Below the pieces are notes generated by a model. That model was given only the letters and a program-made list of their open reading frames with translations, had not been told where the DNA came from and made no database searches. DNA of 64,000 bases from Pseudeuparius sepicola (taxonomy: Eukaryota > Arthropoda > Insecta > Coleoptera > Anthribidae): NCBI GenBank assembly GCA_963920635.1, contig OY987300.1, positions 80,639,899-80,703,898 of the forward strand, given 5' to 3'. The translations under genes were made by a program, and so were the position numbers. Positions 35,924 to 48,000 of the stretch are shown here, piece after piece; within the stretch, counting starts at the first letter, position 1, and each line of letters starts with the position of its first letter.

Positions 35924-36535
35924 GATTTCTCTTCGAAAAGTTTGAGCTGACGAAGTTTACGAAATCAGTGTCTGATGTTTGTCAAGTGGTAACGGTTGAC
36001 AGTAGCAACGGACGATGTTTTTTACAATCTTAGATACCCAGGGCTACGCGATGAAAGTACTACAATTATTGTTGGGGACATTTTGGACTGTTTGACGAAA
36101 ATTTGTTGGCCACAACCATAAGAAATATTAACAAACAAACATATATATTTAGCAACAAATTGCTATTCAATTACATCAGTAATAAATACCTACCTACCTA
36201 AAACCTATTATCATAATATACTATTCTAATTACTGGAAAAAAAATCGTAGTAGCCTTGAAAACTGAGACCTGAAATTTTGCACCAAAGTAGAGTTTTTTG
36301 TGACCTATCTTAAGAAAAAAAACCGGCTACAATCAGATGAAAAATACAAATTTTGGAAGAATGTTTAACACTGTAACCATTTAAAAAGCTTCTCTAATAA
36401 ATCATGGTCTATATATGACAAAATATTTCAAAGATATTTTCAGCAAAATAAACATTTATTGTTGTATCATCAGCAAAAAGTTTAATACTGCCTCTCAAAT
36501 TTAAATTTGACATAGAATTAATATACAGGATGATT
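35924..36535. other. Intergenic DNA upstream of the Myb/SANT-like gene
   Basis: This contains the minus-strand promoter of the preceding gene (near 35930-36060) and then AT-rich DNA without a recognisable gene. Confidence 0.45.
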
Positions 36536-37272
36536 TTTTTTAGGTCTACCACCGCGATTTTCTCGCTCATTTTGCGGCCTACAAAAAAAACGTAAGAAAC
36601 AAAAATGCGGAAATTTTGGACAGCTAAGTGGTGCTGCAAGAGAAATCGGCATCCATGGCCATCTTGTCGCGCATTTTTAAAAAAACCTCAAATTGAGCAA
36701 AACTCTTAATGGCCGGGGAATGTTTATTTTAAGAGACAGAAGAAAACTTTTATATTGAAAATTGATGGCACTGAGAAGCTTTATCCACCCAGGTGCTCAG
36801 ATAGTTTCAGCAAATTACACAGGGTCTTCATTCCTGTTTTAATGTCGCCTCGCTGACCAAAATTGCCATATTTTGTTTTCTTGCATCTTTTCTGTGCGGC
36901 CCAAAATAAGCGAGAAAATCGCTTAATGAGAAATAAACAAGAAAAAATTCATAGCCTCAAGAGAGCCGAAGACCCTGTGTAATTTTCTGAAACTATCCGA
37001 GTGCGCTTTTGCATAAAGCTTCTTAGTGCCATCAATTTTCAATATAAAAGTTTTTCTCTGTCACTTAAAATAAACATTCCACGGCCATTAATAGTTTTGC
37101 TCAATTTGAGGTTTTTTTAATATTGCGCGACAAGTTGGCCGTGGATGCCAATTTCTTTTGCAGCACCACTTAGCTGTCCAAAATTGCCACATTTTTGTTT
37201 CTTACGTTTTTTTTTTGTAGGCCGCAAAATGAGCGAGAAAATCGCGGTGGTAGACCTAAAAAAATCATCCTG
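36536..37272. mobile_element. Palindromic TA-flanked element, copy c
   Basis: The ends are CAGGATGATTTTTTTTAGG and CCTAAAAAAATCATCCTG, both flanked by TA. The arms are about 330 bp. The centre contains a third, degenerate copy of the arm block (GCGAGAAAATCGC with CCAAAATTGCCA). The arm open frames are mirror images and not genes. Confidence 0.85.
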
Positions 37273-38100
37273 TATAATTGGGCCTAATGTAGATCCTTGC
37301 GGAACCCCACAATTTATATATTTATTTGAACTTTTAATTTTTCCGATTTGGACAAATTAATTACGTTTAGATTATCATTTTTTTTAAATACCTAAATATA
37401 AAATAGTACTACAAAAATTTAGATGTGGCAAAATTATAGTATTATTATAAACTATTTTAAATGTCGAGTGTCTTACATACAAACTTAATCTATCAAGTAC
37501 ACAAATGTTTGTTCCTATTTTTTTACATATGTAATCTACATGTTAATATTTATATATTTCAACTATTTCAATTTTGCAGCCATTGATTTCAAAAAAGCTC
37601 TTATTATAAATAAATTTATTATACATCTTCTCGTCATCTAATATATTTATTTAGTTATAGAAACAATAACTTTTAATTTATTAGTATTCATCCATTTATT
37701 TACTTTATTTAATTCTAAAAAATTTTTATCCATTAAAACCTTGGACTCTTGTTCTTTTTTTTATTTCGAAAAGAAACCTGCTGACTGAAACTCGCATAAT
37801 ATTATATTAACTTTTATAAATTGTGTAAATTGGATATATACAAATTTTTCTAAAAAAAATTATGGTCGAAATTTTTAAAACATCAATTGATCACATATTT
37901 TTCAATTATTTTTTTAATAAAATAATATTAATTTTATCTGAGCTTGCCTTTTTTTTGGTAGACTAAATAAAATATTTCTTAATTCTTCATAGGATATTTT
38001 CTCAAATTTTATTGGTGTCATAGGCATAGGACTTCACACACAAATTTTATTGATGTCATAGGACTTCACCCATCTTATTGGTGTCATAGGACTTCACCCA
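37273..38100. other. AT-rich intergenic DNA with a short tandem repeat
   Basis: No gene. At about 38005-38104 there are three copies of a 30-38 bp unit containing TTATTGGTGTCATAGG and ACTTCACCCA. Confidence 0.6.
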
Positions 38101-38109
38101 CCATAGGTG

Positions 38110-38573
38110 TGTTTTGGACTTAGGACGACCAAACCGGAATCGAATTTAAACTTCAGACATTACATGTTGGAATTATTTTCAATTTTCAATCTCGAAGCCG
38201 AGGAAACTTCGCTGAATGCGGCAACATTTATATCGATCGCCCATACTTCCTAAGCAAGGTCACTGACTTCCCCAGGCCACGTCACGCGTTTTACAATCAT
38301 AAGAATGACGCGTTGTTGTCGGGTAGGTACGGACGGGAGAAATCTGAGGCTGTATGGACCGTATCGCAGAGAGAACAGTTTCGTTTTCATTTCACTCGTC
38401 TGTGTATATCTCTGAATTCTCGGCAAATGATACTGTATAACCTAAAAATGTTCAAGACTTCCTCATTTTAGTTTTCATTGGTAGTAAAAGCTTGTGTGGG
38501 TGAAATCTCATGGTGATGTAGAGTTTAATACAGCACGGTGTTCCGAGCTGAGATTGTAAATATTCTAAGAAAT
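38110..38573 (+). promoter_or_regulatory. ERdj5 promoter and 5' UTR exon with a UPR element
   Basis: A GC-richer stretch ending in a strong donor (AAAT|GTAAGTG at 38574). A perfect UPRE core on the minus strand, CCACGTCA (TGACGTGG), lies at 38277-38284, with a related ATGACGCG at about 38306. This is the binding sequence of XBP1-class factors in metazoa. It sits upstream of an ER folding-factor gene, which fits induction by ER stress. The TSS is not determined. Confidence 0.55.
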
Positions 38574-41500
38574 GTAAGTGCAATTATTATAAAAAGGAAA
38601 ATGTTAGAGAAGATCTGGGTCTGTTGGTACAAAATAGTTTTGGTAAAATTGGCAGGAGTTCCTATGTAAATATTTATATTAAAAACATAAAACATAGTTT
38701 AATTAATTTACTTATGAAGTAATACATATACAGCGTGAGTTTTTTCGATGCCCACTATGGGCATCTCGGAAACTAGCAGAGCTAGAACAAAGGTTAAATG
38801 GGGAAAGAATTGCAGTTTTGAATGCTCAATCTAATGCCCCTATTGGATTTTTTAAAAAGGTCATAGCTCACTGGATATTTTGAAAAGAGTTATTTTTTGC
38901 TATTTCATCAGATCTCTGTAGCTCCGTTATTTCTGATTATACAGAAAAACTGTAAAGACAAAAATTGTAGATAATTTTGGGCTTAATAAGATAATCTGAT
39001 CCAATTTTTTATGTTGTTTGTGATTTTTTAGATATGACATAAACTTGTGTTTTTTTAAATGTAAATCATAGTTGGCTGTGGCCTTATCAAATCGGCCATT
39101 TTTTGAGCTTTCCAAAGATATAATACTCGGCATAGTTATTATAAAAAATAAAAGAGCTATGGCTAATTTTCTGATTTTTTTTTTAAATTTTCACATAGTC
39201 AGCTGTGGAATATTTTCATAATTACGTTCTATTTTATAATAAGACACTTCAAACTTTCAAATTATTTTATGTAACAAAATAAAACAAAAATTATCATGAT
39301 GGAGCTCCACCACATAATTATTTGCCGTAAGAAATTATCTAGATCAGCTCTATCCAAATAGTTGGATAGGGAGAAATAGACTTATTTCCTGGCAGCCCCG
39401 ATCACCCGATTTGTCTGTTTTGGATTTCTTTTTGTGGGGAACAGTACAAAATAAAGTATGAGACAATTGTTGAATTAAGAGCAGATGTAGAAGCAATTGC
39501 CAGTATTGACAGGCGCTCTCTAAGAAAGGCGACAAATTCAGTTTTAGGAAGATGCAATATTTACATAAATAATAATAGTGGATTGTTTGAACACGTTTTT
39601 TTATTTTAAAAGGTGACTTTTTAAAATAATAATAATTTGAATTTGAGGTTTTTAATTTTTGTTTTATTTTGTTACATTTTGTTACCAGCTAAAAACAAAA
39701 TATTAGAAAGTTTGAAGTATGTCTAATAATAAAATAGAATGTAATTATGAAAATATTCAATGGTCGACTATGTGAAAATTTAAAAAAAAATCAGAAAATC
39801 AACCATAGCTCTTTTATTTTTGATAATAACTATGCCGAGTACTATATCTTTAGAATGCTCAAAAAATGGCCGATTTGATAAGGCCACAGCCAACTATGAT
39901 TTACATTTAAAAAAAACACAAGTTTATGTCATATATCTCAAAAATCACAAACAACATAAAAAATTCGATCAGATTATCTTATTAAGCCCAAAATTATCTA
40001 CAATTTTTGTCTCCACAGTTTTTCTGTATAATCAGAAATAACGGAGCTATAGAGATCTAATGAAATAGCAAAAAAATCACTCTTTTCAAAGTATCTAGTG
40101 AGCCATGAACTTTTTTAAAAATCCAAAAGGGGCATTAGATTGAGCATTCAAAACTGCAATTTTTTCCCCATTTAACCTTTGTTCTAGCTCTGCTAGTTTC
40201 CGAGATGCCCATAGTGGGCATCGAAAAAAACTCACCCTGTATATCTAATGTTACCATTAAAAATATGTATAGGCATTAGGCATACTTTAAAATCTGGGGT
40301 GTCCTATATGAATAAATAAAAAAAATCGCTAAATAATTTTCACGAACATCCACCCTTTTTATAATACCAGAATGCTCTCTACTGTTTTATACTAATTTTG
40401 CTAAAATATAGTGTATCACAATAGAGACATGTAACTATTTTAGCTTAACTTTCTTTAGTGTCATATTATTATTTTTTCGGGCAGCAATAACTTTTATCAT
40501 GAGTGACATTTCGTCGAGATTTTTTTTCATCAGAAACGTGGACATACTGTATATTAACTGACACACATTTCTTTATTACAGGAGATACTTAGCATATTAT
40601 GTGTGTATATTTCTGATAACCACTGTTGAATTCACAAGCCCCACGAAAGAAGATTTCTACCAACTTTTAGGCATAGCTAGAGATGCCACTGTAAAGGAAA
40701 TTAGAAGAGCATTTAAGGCTCTGGCTATCAAATTGCACCCAGACAAAAATAAGGTAGGTAACAAAAATAATGCCAACAATATAATTCTCTTTTTTTTTAA
40801 TTATTATTTTAGGCTGACAAAAACGCAGAAGCTTCATTTATAAAAGTAACAAAAGCTTACGAAATATTAAGAGATCCAACTAAAAGGAAACACTATGATG
40901 TTCACGGTGACAAAGAATTTGATAATTTCAACAGACAATATCATAGTTACGCATATTATAGAGACCAATTTGGAATTTATGATGATGATCCCTTGATTGT
41001 AACTCTTAGTAAAAATGACTACGGTATTAAACTAAAATAGAAACAAAACATGACATAAAATTTGCTTGTTTTTCAGAGGTAAATGTTCTTGACGACAGCC
41101 AACCGTGGTTTGTGAACTTCTATTCCTCACATTGCCATCATTGCCACGAACTGGCACCAACTTGGAGGCAACTTGCACAAGACTTAGAAGGAGTTGTCAG
41201 ATTTGCCGCTGTTAACTGCGAAGATGATTACCCCTTATGCTATTCTTTGAGTATAACTGGTTATCCCACACTTTTGTATTATGAAAAAGAAGTAAGTTTT
41301 GGTTCGTAATTGAGTGTATTTTTGCAACAACAAAAACTCATCATGTATATAGGCTCACATGTATGAAGGAGTCGAGTATGAAGGAAAAAGGTCATTAGAA
41401 GCTCTCAAGAAATTTGTGATGTCCCGAATAAAAGTAACCATAAAGGATGTATCGCGGAACGAGCGGACGCTTTTGGATAACCAAAACTGGCTGCTTATTC

Positions 41501-43465
41501 TTTGTGATCAAGAAAATTCTAACTGTCCTAATGTGGACACACAAACTAAAATAGCAGCTACATTGGTACAATAATTTCTCCATATATAATCTTCTAACAC
41601 TTGCTTTATTTTTAATAAATTTACAGGAAGGTCTAATCCCTGTAGCAACCATAAAAGAAACTTCACTTGCAAATGATGTTTTTCAAAACCATACGTCTAC
41701 TCCAGTAGTTCTTTGGCATATAGAAGATGGAGTAAAGAAGGTTGATAGCATAGAAGGATCTGATCATAAAGAGATAGTAGACAAAGTCCTAGAACACCTG
41801 CCAAATCCTAGAACACTAGATGATAAAGATTTTGCCGTGAGTGTGTACAATTTATAGGTTTGAAGACCATTATTGAGAATGTTTTAGAAAATCCGTCGCA
41901 AACTCAAATCTGACGTAGCTGCAGTACCATGGATTATTTGCTTTTACCTCGGAACTGCAAGAGACTTGAATTTACAACTCAAAAGATTGCCTACACTAGT
42001 TACAGATATCAACATAGGTAATAAAGCGAATATCCACTTCTAGATTTTCTTCTACCGTTCCATTTTAGGGTTGGTACACTGCGGCAGAAGTTCACAACTC
42101 TGTTCTGACCTCCACATATCAAGGTACCCAACGTGGGGCGTCCTAAAAAAAGGAGGCGCGATCGAAATGCACCATGGCAGAGATGTCCTTCACGAAGTAG
42201 CTGCTTTTGCCAGAGATGGATCTAAATCTACCAACTTGCACGCGTTGGGGCCCTCAGAAATTCACAAAATAAAGAAAGAAGGTTGGGACCTTCATCCTTT
42301 ATCAATCTATGATGAGATAACTCTGACCTGTTCTTTAAGGTTCTGCTTGGTTAATAGATTGGTACGCCCCGTGGTGCCCGCCGTGTAAAAACCTACTCCC
42401 GGAATTCAGAAAATCGAGCCAGAAATTTAGTTCCGATAAGATTCAGTTTGGCACGGTCGACTGCACGCTGCACAAAAGCTTGTGCTCAAAGGAACACATA
42501 AATTCATATCCGTCGTTGCAACTAATAAATGGCAGCCATGTTAGTATGCGCATCGTGGCAAATGGTGTTGTTGTTCCAATGTTGTTTTCTAGGTCCACAA
42601 GTTTCATGGTATGCTAAGCGAGCCGAGCATCACGGAATTTGTCGAAGACCATCTAAATCCCGTGGTCATAGAACTGGATGAACATTCATTTATAAGTCTG
42701 GAGAGGAAACCCGTGGAAGAACTGTGGATTGTGGATTTCTTCGCGCCTTGGTGTGGACCATGTCAGAAATTGGCGCCAGAGTGGAGGAGGCTAGCGAAAT
42801 CGGTCGCTCAATTTCATGAAATCAAGGTGGCGCACGTCGACTGTGTGTCATACCATGGCATTTGCGATTCGCAAAATATTGCCAGCTATCCAACCATCAG
42901 ACTTTATCCTTTGGGGAGTATAGGACTGAGTACAGTAGCGTAGGTCTTTTAAAAATCTATCATTTGTTGTTCTTTATAACTTATCTTGCAGGATATACAA
43001 TGGTAATAGAGATATGGTGTCGATTAAAAGATGGTTGTTGCATTTTATACCTTCAACCATAGAAACTTTCTCAGAAACAGAATTTAAAGAGCAAGTTCTT
43101 ACACAAAAATATTACCTGCCTTGGTTAGTCGACTTCTTTGCTCCTTGGTGTGGGCATTGCGTACATTTTGAGCCAGAATTTCGTAGTGTGGCGAAAGTAA
43201 TACATTATATAATATATTTATAAAATCTAGTTGAAATATTTTATTCTAGAGACTGGAAGGAAGGGTCCGTTGTGCCAAAGTTGACTGCCAAAGCGACAGA
43301 ATATTCTGCGGACACCAAAGAGTGACAGGTTTTCCTACAGTTAGACTTTACTTGTCTCCCACAGAATTCCATAATATAGAAAGTCAGGATGCTACGGAAA
43401 TTACTAGAAAAGTGAAGGAATTGGTGAAAGAGTACAAAGAAAGAAGTTTACACGATGAATTGTAA
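38572..43465 (+). CDS. DNAJC10: DnaJ homolog subfamily C member 10 (ERdj5)
   Basis: ER-lumen disulfide reductase with a J domain that recruits BiP for reduction and disposal of misfolded proteins. Exons: 38572-38573 (AT of the start codon), 40582-40753, 40813-41023, 41077-41291, 41353-41565, 41627-41836, 41888-42017, 42069-42281, 42340-42539, 42593-42939, 42992-43196 and 43250-43465. They join to 777 residues (human 793). The signal peptide is MRYLAYYVCIFLITTVEFTS. The J domain has HPD at 53-55. Thioredoxin motifs in order are CHHC, CPPC, CGPC and CGHC, with inactive thioredoxin-like domains between the first two. The C-terminus is HDEL, an ER-retrieval signal. The start codon is created by splicing (AT|G). 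AATAAA is near 44142. Confidence 0.95.
38731..40239. mobile_element. Palindromic mariner-derived element in ERdj5 intron 1
   Basis: The ends are CAGCGTGAGTTTTTTCGATG and CATCGAAAAAAACTCACCCTG-like, flanked by TA. The arms are about 555-595 bp. Unlike the other palindromes, its centre still holds a transposase C-terminal remnant (39295-39609). It fills most of the 2-kb intron 1 of ERdj5. Confidence 0.9.
39295..39609 (+). pseudogene. Mariner/Tc1-type transposase C-terminal remnant
   Basis: Broken frame with at least two frameshifts. It begins HDGAPPHNY (second catalytic Asp), continues YLDQLYPNSWIGRNRL and WQPRSPDLSVLDFFLWG (third catalytic Asp), and ends RKATNSVLGRCNIYINN then SGLFEHVF. The spacing of about 36 residues between the two aspartates suits the IS630-Tc1-mariner superfamily. 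Confidence 0.85.
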
Positions 43466-43539
43466 AAAATAATTTTGTTTGTGGATGCTAGTCTGTTTTG
43501 TACGTAAGAGTCCTAGGGCCACGTCAATTTTAGAGATTT

Positions 43540-43925
43540 TTCTGTAAATGTAAAGTTTTCCTTCTGTAAATTTTACACTTTTTCTGTAAATTTTATACTT
43601 TATTCTTTGAATTTTACAACATTTCTGTAAATTTTATATTTTCCCTTCTGTAAATTTTACACTTCTTTCTATAAATTTTAAACTTTACAAAAAGGAAAGT
43701 GTAAAATTTACAAAATGATCTGTAAAATATACAGAATAATCTGTAAAATTGAGAGTAAAAAAAGTAAATTTTACAGAAAAAAGTGTAAAATGTACAGAAG
43801 CAGAAGGGTAAAACTTACAGAAAAAGTGTAAAATTTACATAAGTTAAAGGGTAAAACTTACAGAAAAAAGTGCAAAATTTACAGAATAATCTGTAAAATT
43901 GACAGAAATAAAGTGTAAATTTTTA
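43540..43925. repeat. Inverted AT-rich tandem arrays after ERdj5
   Basis: About six copies of a 20-bp unit around CTGTAAATTTTACACTT, followed from about 43690 by similar units in the opposite orientation (GTGTAAAATTTACAGAA). The core TGTAAATTTTACA is nearly self-complementary, so the whole block can form a large hairpin. It starts 75 bases after the stop codon, inside the likely 3' UTR. Confidence 0.8.
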
Positions 43926-45027
43926 GAAAAAAAAAAGTACGTAGCTCCTAACTGCTTTTAGTTTTGCTATAATATTTTGTTAGGTAGGTACGTATGTACT
44001 TAACTGAATATTATGAAATGTTTAAAATTTTGAATCTCAGAATAGTTGATATTTTAACCCCGACAATTTGTTACATTTTCTACTTTGTATTAAAAGCGAC
44101 TTCTAGATAGGTAGTGTAGATATGGGCACTAACTTACCAAAAATAAAGTGCTGTGGAATAGAAAAACCGAAAAATAAAAATATTTTAATACAAATACATA
44201 TTACGATTCATTTTCCTTTTGCCCCATAATGTTACCAAAAAAAAAAAGAAAATCAATTCAATATACATTCGAAATAAAGAAAGAAATTTCAAATGAAAAT
44301 TGGTCAAAACACCATTGGTTTTCTTGAAATAGGGTGTCCAAATTTTGTCAAATTCAATCTTTTCGATTTTGAAAGCGAATAATTTTTGGTTGATATGGTA
44401 GATATGGTACAGTTGATCTGTATCATATAAAGGCGGCAAATGAAAATTGTGCAATTTCAACCTCTTTATCGTTATGAAACAAGAGTACAATTTTGTTGCA
44501 AATGAAGACATCCACAAAAATGACGAACCTGCAAGACCAAAAAGATAACCTCAAAAAAGTTATGAGTAAAAGTAGGATCCAAAAATAGTACCTACAAGTG
44601 GCGCCCTCTGTGAAATACGTAGAAATTGACATCTTCAGCTTATTCTCCATCCCCAAAAACATAGCAGTGCCAAATTTCAGTTCAGCAGCAGCAAGTAGCT
44701 ACCTGATTTTAGATTTGACTTTTTTCTAAAATAATAATAAAAAAAATAATCAATTAAAGAAACTTCTTACAATTTCTAAGAAACACCTATTTCAAAATTT
44801 TTGAGGTAGGTATCAATCAATTTTTTAAATATTACAATAAATAAAACCTTAATGGCGATTGTGCCAAAATTACCTTTTGTACGAAGAATAATTGAATCAG
44901 GCTATTCATTCCGTACCCACTTTTATAGAATATAATAAAACTGTCGTGAAATAAATCACACTATCAACGACCTATATTTATCCAATTTTTACGCAGATTC
45001 CCTCCATTCCTCGAATCAACCTCAACC
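43926..45027. other. Intergenic DNA between ERdj5 and the secreted-protein gene
   Basis: AT-rich DNA. A poly(A) signal candidate AATAAA is near 44142. No recognisable gene; the open frames on the minus strand at 44.2-44.7 kb are low complexity. Confidence 0.5.
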
Positions 45028-48000
45028 ATGTCGTACCTACCCAAATTTTTATACTTTTCACTGTTAGTTGCTGTTGTTTACAGCCATAGCATCGAAATCG
45101 TAGACAGCGAGAGTGATGACGAAAAGGAACACGAGATCACCAAGCGAGATGTGATGGATAACATGATAGGCCAAAATGGTAAGCAGATCTTTTCTAAATA
45201 ATTGTGGACGAGGTTATTAAATGAGGCGTTGCCATTTTTAACATCAAGTCTTGCAGGCTATCGAAATGGACCACCTATGAGGGATTACAGTAAGTACATA
45301 CTCGTATATACAGTGTGTCCCACTTAAGGGTAAGCCATCCCTTTAAAATTTTCATTTTTGCGCCGATTTTCAAAAACTTTTTTTTTGTTGAATAGCTCTT
45401 TGAAAATGGCATTCGACGCACTATTCAATTTTTTTGAATAGCGATCACATGGCCAACTGTGACTAGTTTCAAGGGTCCAAATTTGGAAAAGTGCTATTAG
45501 CGATTTTTTTAGGACTAAACTAGCGACGGATTCTTGTTTAGGACCACTTAAGACTTGACTCTACAAAGTTTCATCTTGTTCCCATACAGGAAGTCCAAAA
45601 AAATAATTTTTAAAATTTGCAATATACAGTGTGTCCACGGATGGACTTAATTGTTCGAAAAAAGTCATTCTTCATAAAAAAGTCTGCTTGTTCTTAAAAT
45701 AAAATTGACATGGAAAAAGTTGACATTACTTATACTGGGTGACCAGAAAATTAAAGAAACGTTAATTAGCATAAGAGTAAACAACCTCTTTTTGTAGAGA
45801 TAATGAAAAAAGTTATAAAGAAAATTTGCTCAGCGTGGTAAGCTACTTAAGTGTACAAAATTTCAAAGCGTTAGGCCTACTTTGATTATTTGATTGTATT
45901 CTCTTTTTTTGTCAAATAAATGGTTTTCTGTAAATAGTACGACAAAACTGTATTAAGAAAACTTCCCCAGAATGGAAAACTGCGCATGATGACAAAATTT
46001 TAGGATTCTAGGCCTACTTTGTATTTTGGAAAATATTGGAGGAAACGCAAAGTGGGCCTAGGATTGTCAAAAAATTTTCCATCATACACAGTTTCCTATT
46101 CTGAGTAACTTTTATTTGTAAGTTTTGTCTTACTACCTACAGAAAATTATTTAATCGAAGAAAAACAAGAAAAAAATAAAAAAATCGAAGTAGGCCTAAC
46201 GCTTTGAAATTTTGTACACTTAAGTAGCTTACCACGCTGAGCAAATTTACTTTATAACTTCATTATCTCTACAAATAGAGGTAGTTTACTCTTATGCTAA
46301 TTAACGTTTCTCTAATTTTCTGGTCACCCAGTATAAGTAATGTCACTTTTTCCATGCCAATTTTATTTTAAGAACAAGCAGACTTTTTTTATGAAGAATG
46401 ACTTTTTTCGAAGAATTGAAAATAAAAATTTTTTACAAGTATAGTTAAATCCATCCGTGGACACACTGTATTTTTTAATAGACAAGATTATTTTGATATT
46501 CATTGGCAAAATGGCATTTTTAGAGAGGAAACAAAATGTTATTAAGATAATTCATGCCTTTATTACGTATAATATGGACAAAAAAATAGAAATGAAATTC
46601 TACATATTTATTCTGTGTTTAATTTGGAAAAAATCTAAGATCAGAGCAGGCCATGGAACCTGGAAATAAAAATTGTTGATTGTAAATCACCTACCAATGG
46701 TGTTTTTATTGAACAAACTAATATTTAATTTAATCAAATAACATCAATAGTTTCCTTGGTTTCTTCTGATATCAATAATATTTTTTGTATAACTTATCTG
46801 TGACGCAAATAAATAAATTATCAAGAAAATCGGCATTCTTTATATCAGACGTATCAACTAACGAATGGATTATCGTTTCCTTACTAAAAATGCCATTTTG
46901 CCAAGGAATATCAAAATAACCCTGTCTATTAAAAAAATATATATTGCAACTTTTAACAATTATATTTTGAACACCCTGTATGGGAACAAGATGAAACTTT
47001 GTATAGTTATGTTTTAAGTGGTCCTAAACAAGAATCCGTCGTCAGTTATTTGGTCCTAAAAAAATCGCTAATATCACTTTTCTAAATTTGGACCCTTGAA
47101 ACTAGTCACAGTTGGCCATGTGTTCGGTTCTCAAAAAAATTGAATAGTACGTCGAATGCCATTTTCAGAGAGCTATTCAACAAAAAGAAGTTATTCAAAA
47201 ATGAAAATTTTAGAGGGGTGGGTAAGTGGGACACACTGTATGTCAAGACGCAACGAAATATTTAATTTTAGTTTACCTAGTTTAGAAACATCAAGTGTAT
47301 TATCTTGGTAAAGTATAAATGAACTCACTTGGAACATAGTGATATACTTGGCGCGATCTATTTCATACCATTTACCACGCTCTGCTTCTGGTAAAAATAC
47401 CAGACTTATCAGCAGAAATCGCTCGTATAATATTCAAAGGTTTTTATGCGGTCGACGTCGACCTAGCCAAGGGGGCAGCCAATATAAGAAAGCGAGCGTA
47501 GCGATTTGATTGGTCGGCGTTTCGGAGACCCACGGACAGCTGTCGACGTGGGCCAGTTAGGCCAGTATAACCAGTGCCGTGCACGGAAATAAGGATTGCG
47601 CTTTATTTTACGGATTTTGGTTTTGTGTATAGATTTTTGTGCGGTGTTGTTTTGTGTGTAACAAAATTATTGGTTTGCTTTGGTTTCAATTATTTCAAAG
47701 TTTATTTTATTCTTTTTTAGAGCATTTAAACAAAATTTGTAAAATATTATTAAGCGTTTTTATGATGTTTCAAGTGAGTTCATTTTTTGTACAAACTAAT
47801 ATGTTTTTTGTTGCCTATTGATCATGCACATGGTGTCGCCTTTTTCAAACAAATTCAACCTCTAAGTAAAAATCAATTATCCTGGCTTCATTCTTCTTTA
47901 CGAATTTTTATGTGTCTATCAAAATACAATTTTCATCCATCTCATGTTTTTTCGGAAGTAGCTACCCAATAAGCTGGCCATCGATGTCAGTTTAGTTTTG

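Noticed and set aside
36409..37360. Paired frames with MSEKIAVVDLKK.
   Set aside because: They lie in the inverted arms of a palindromic element, with no protein signature.
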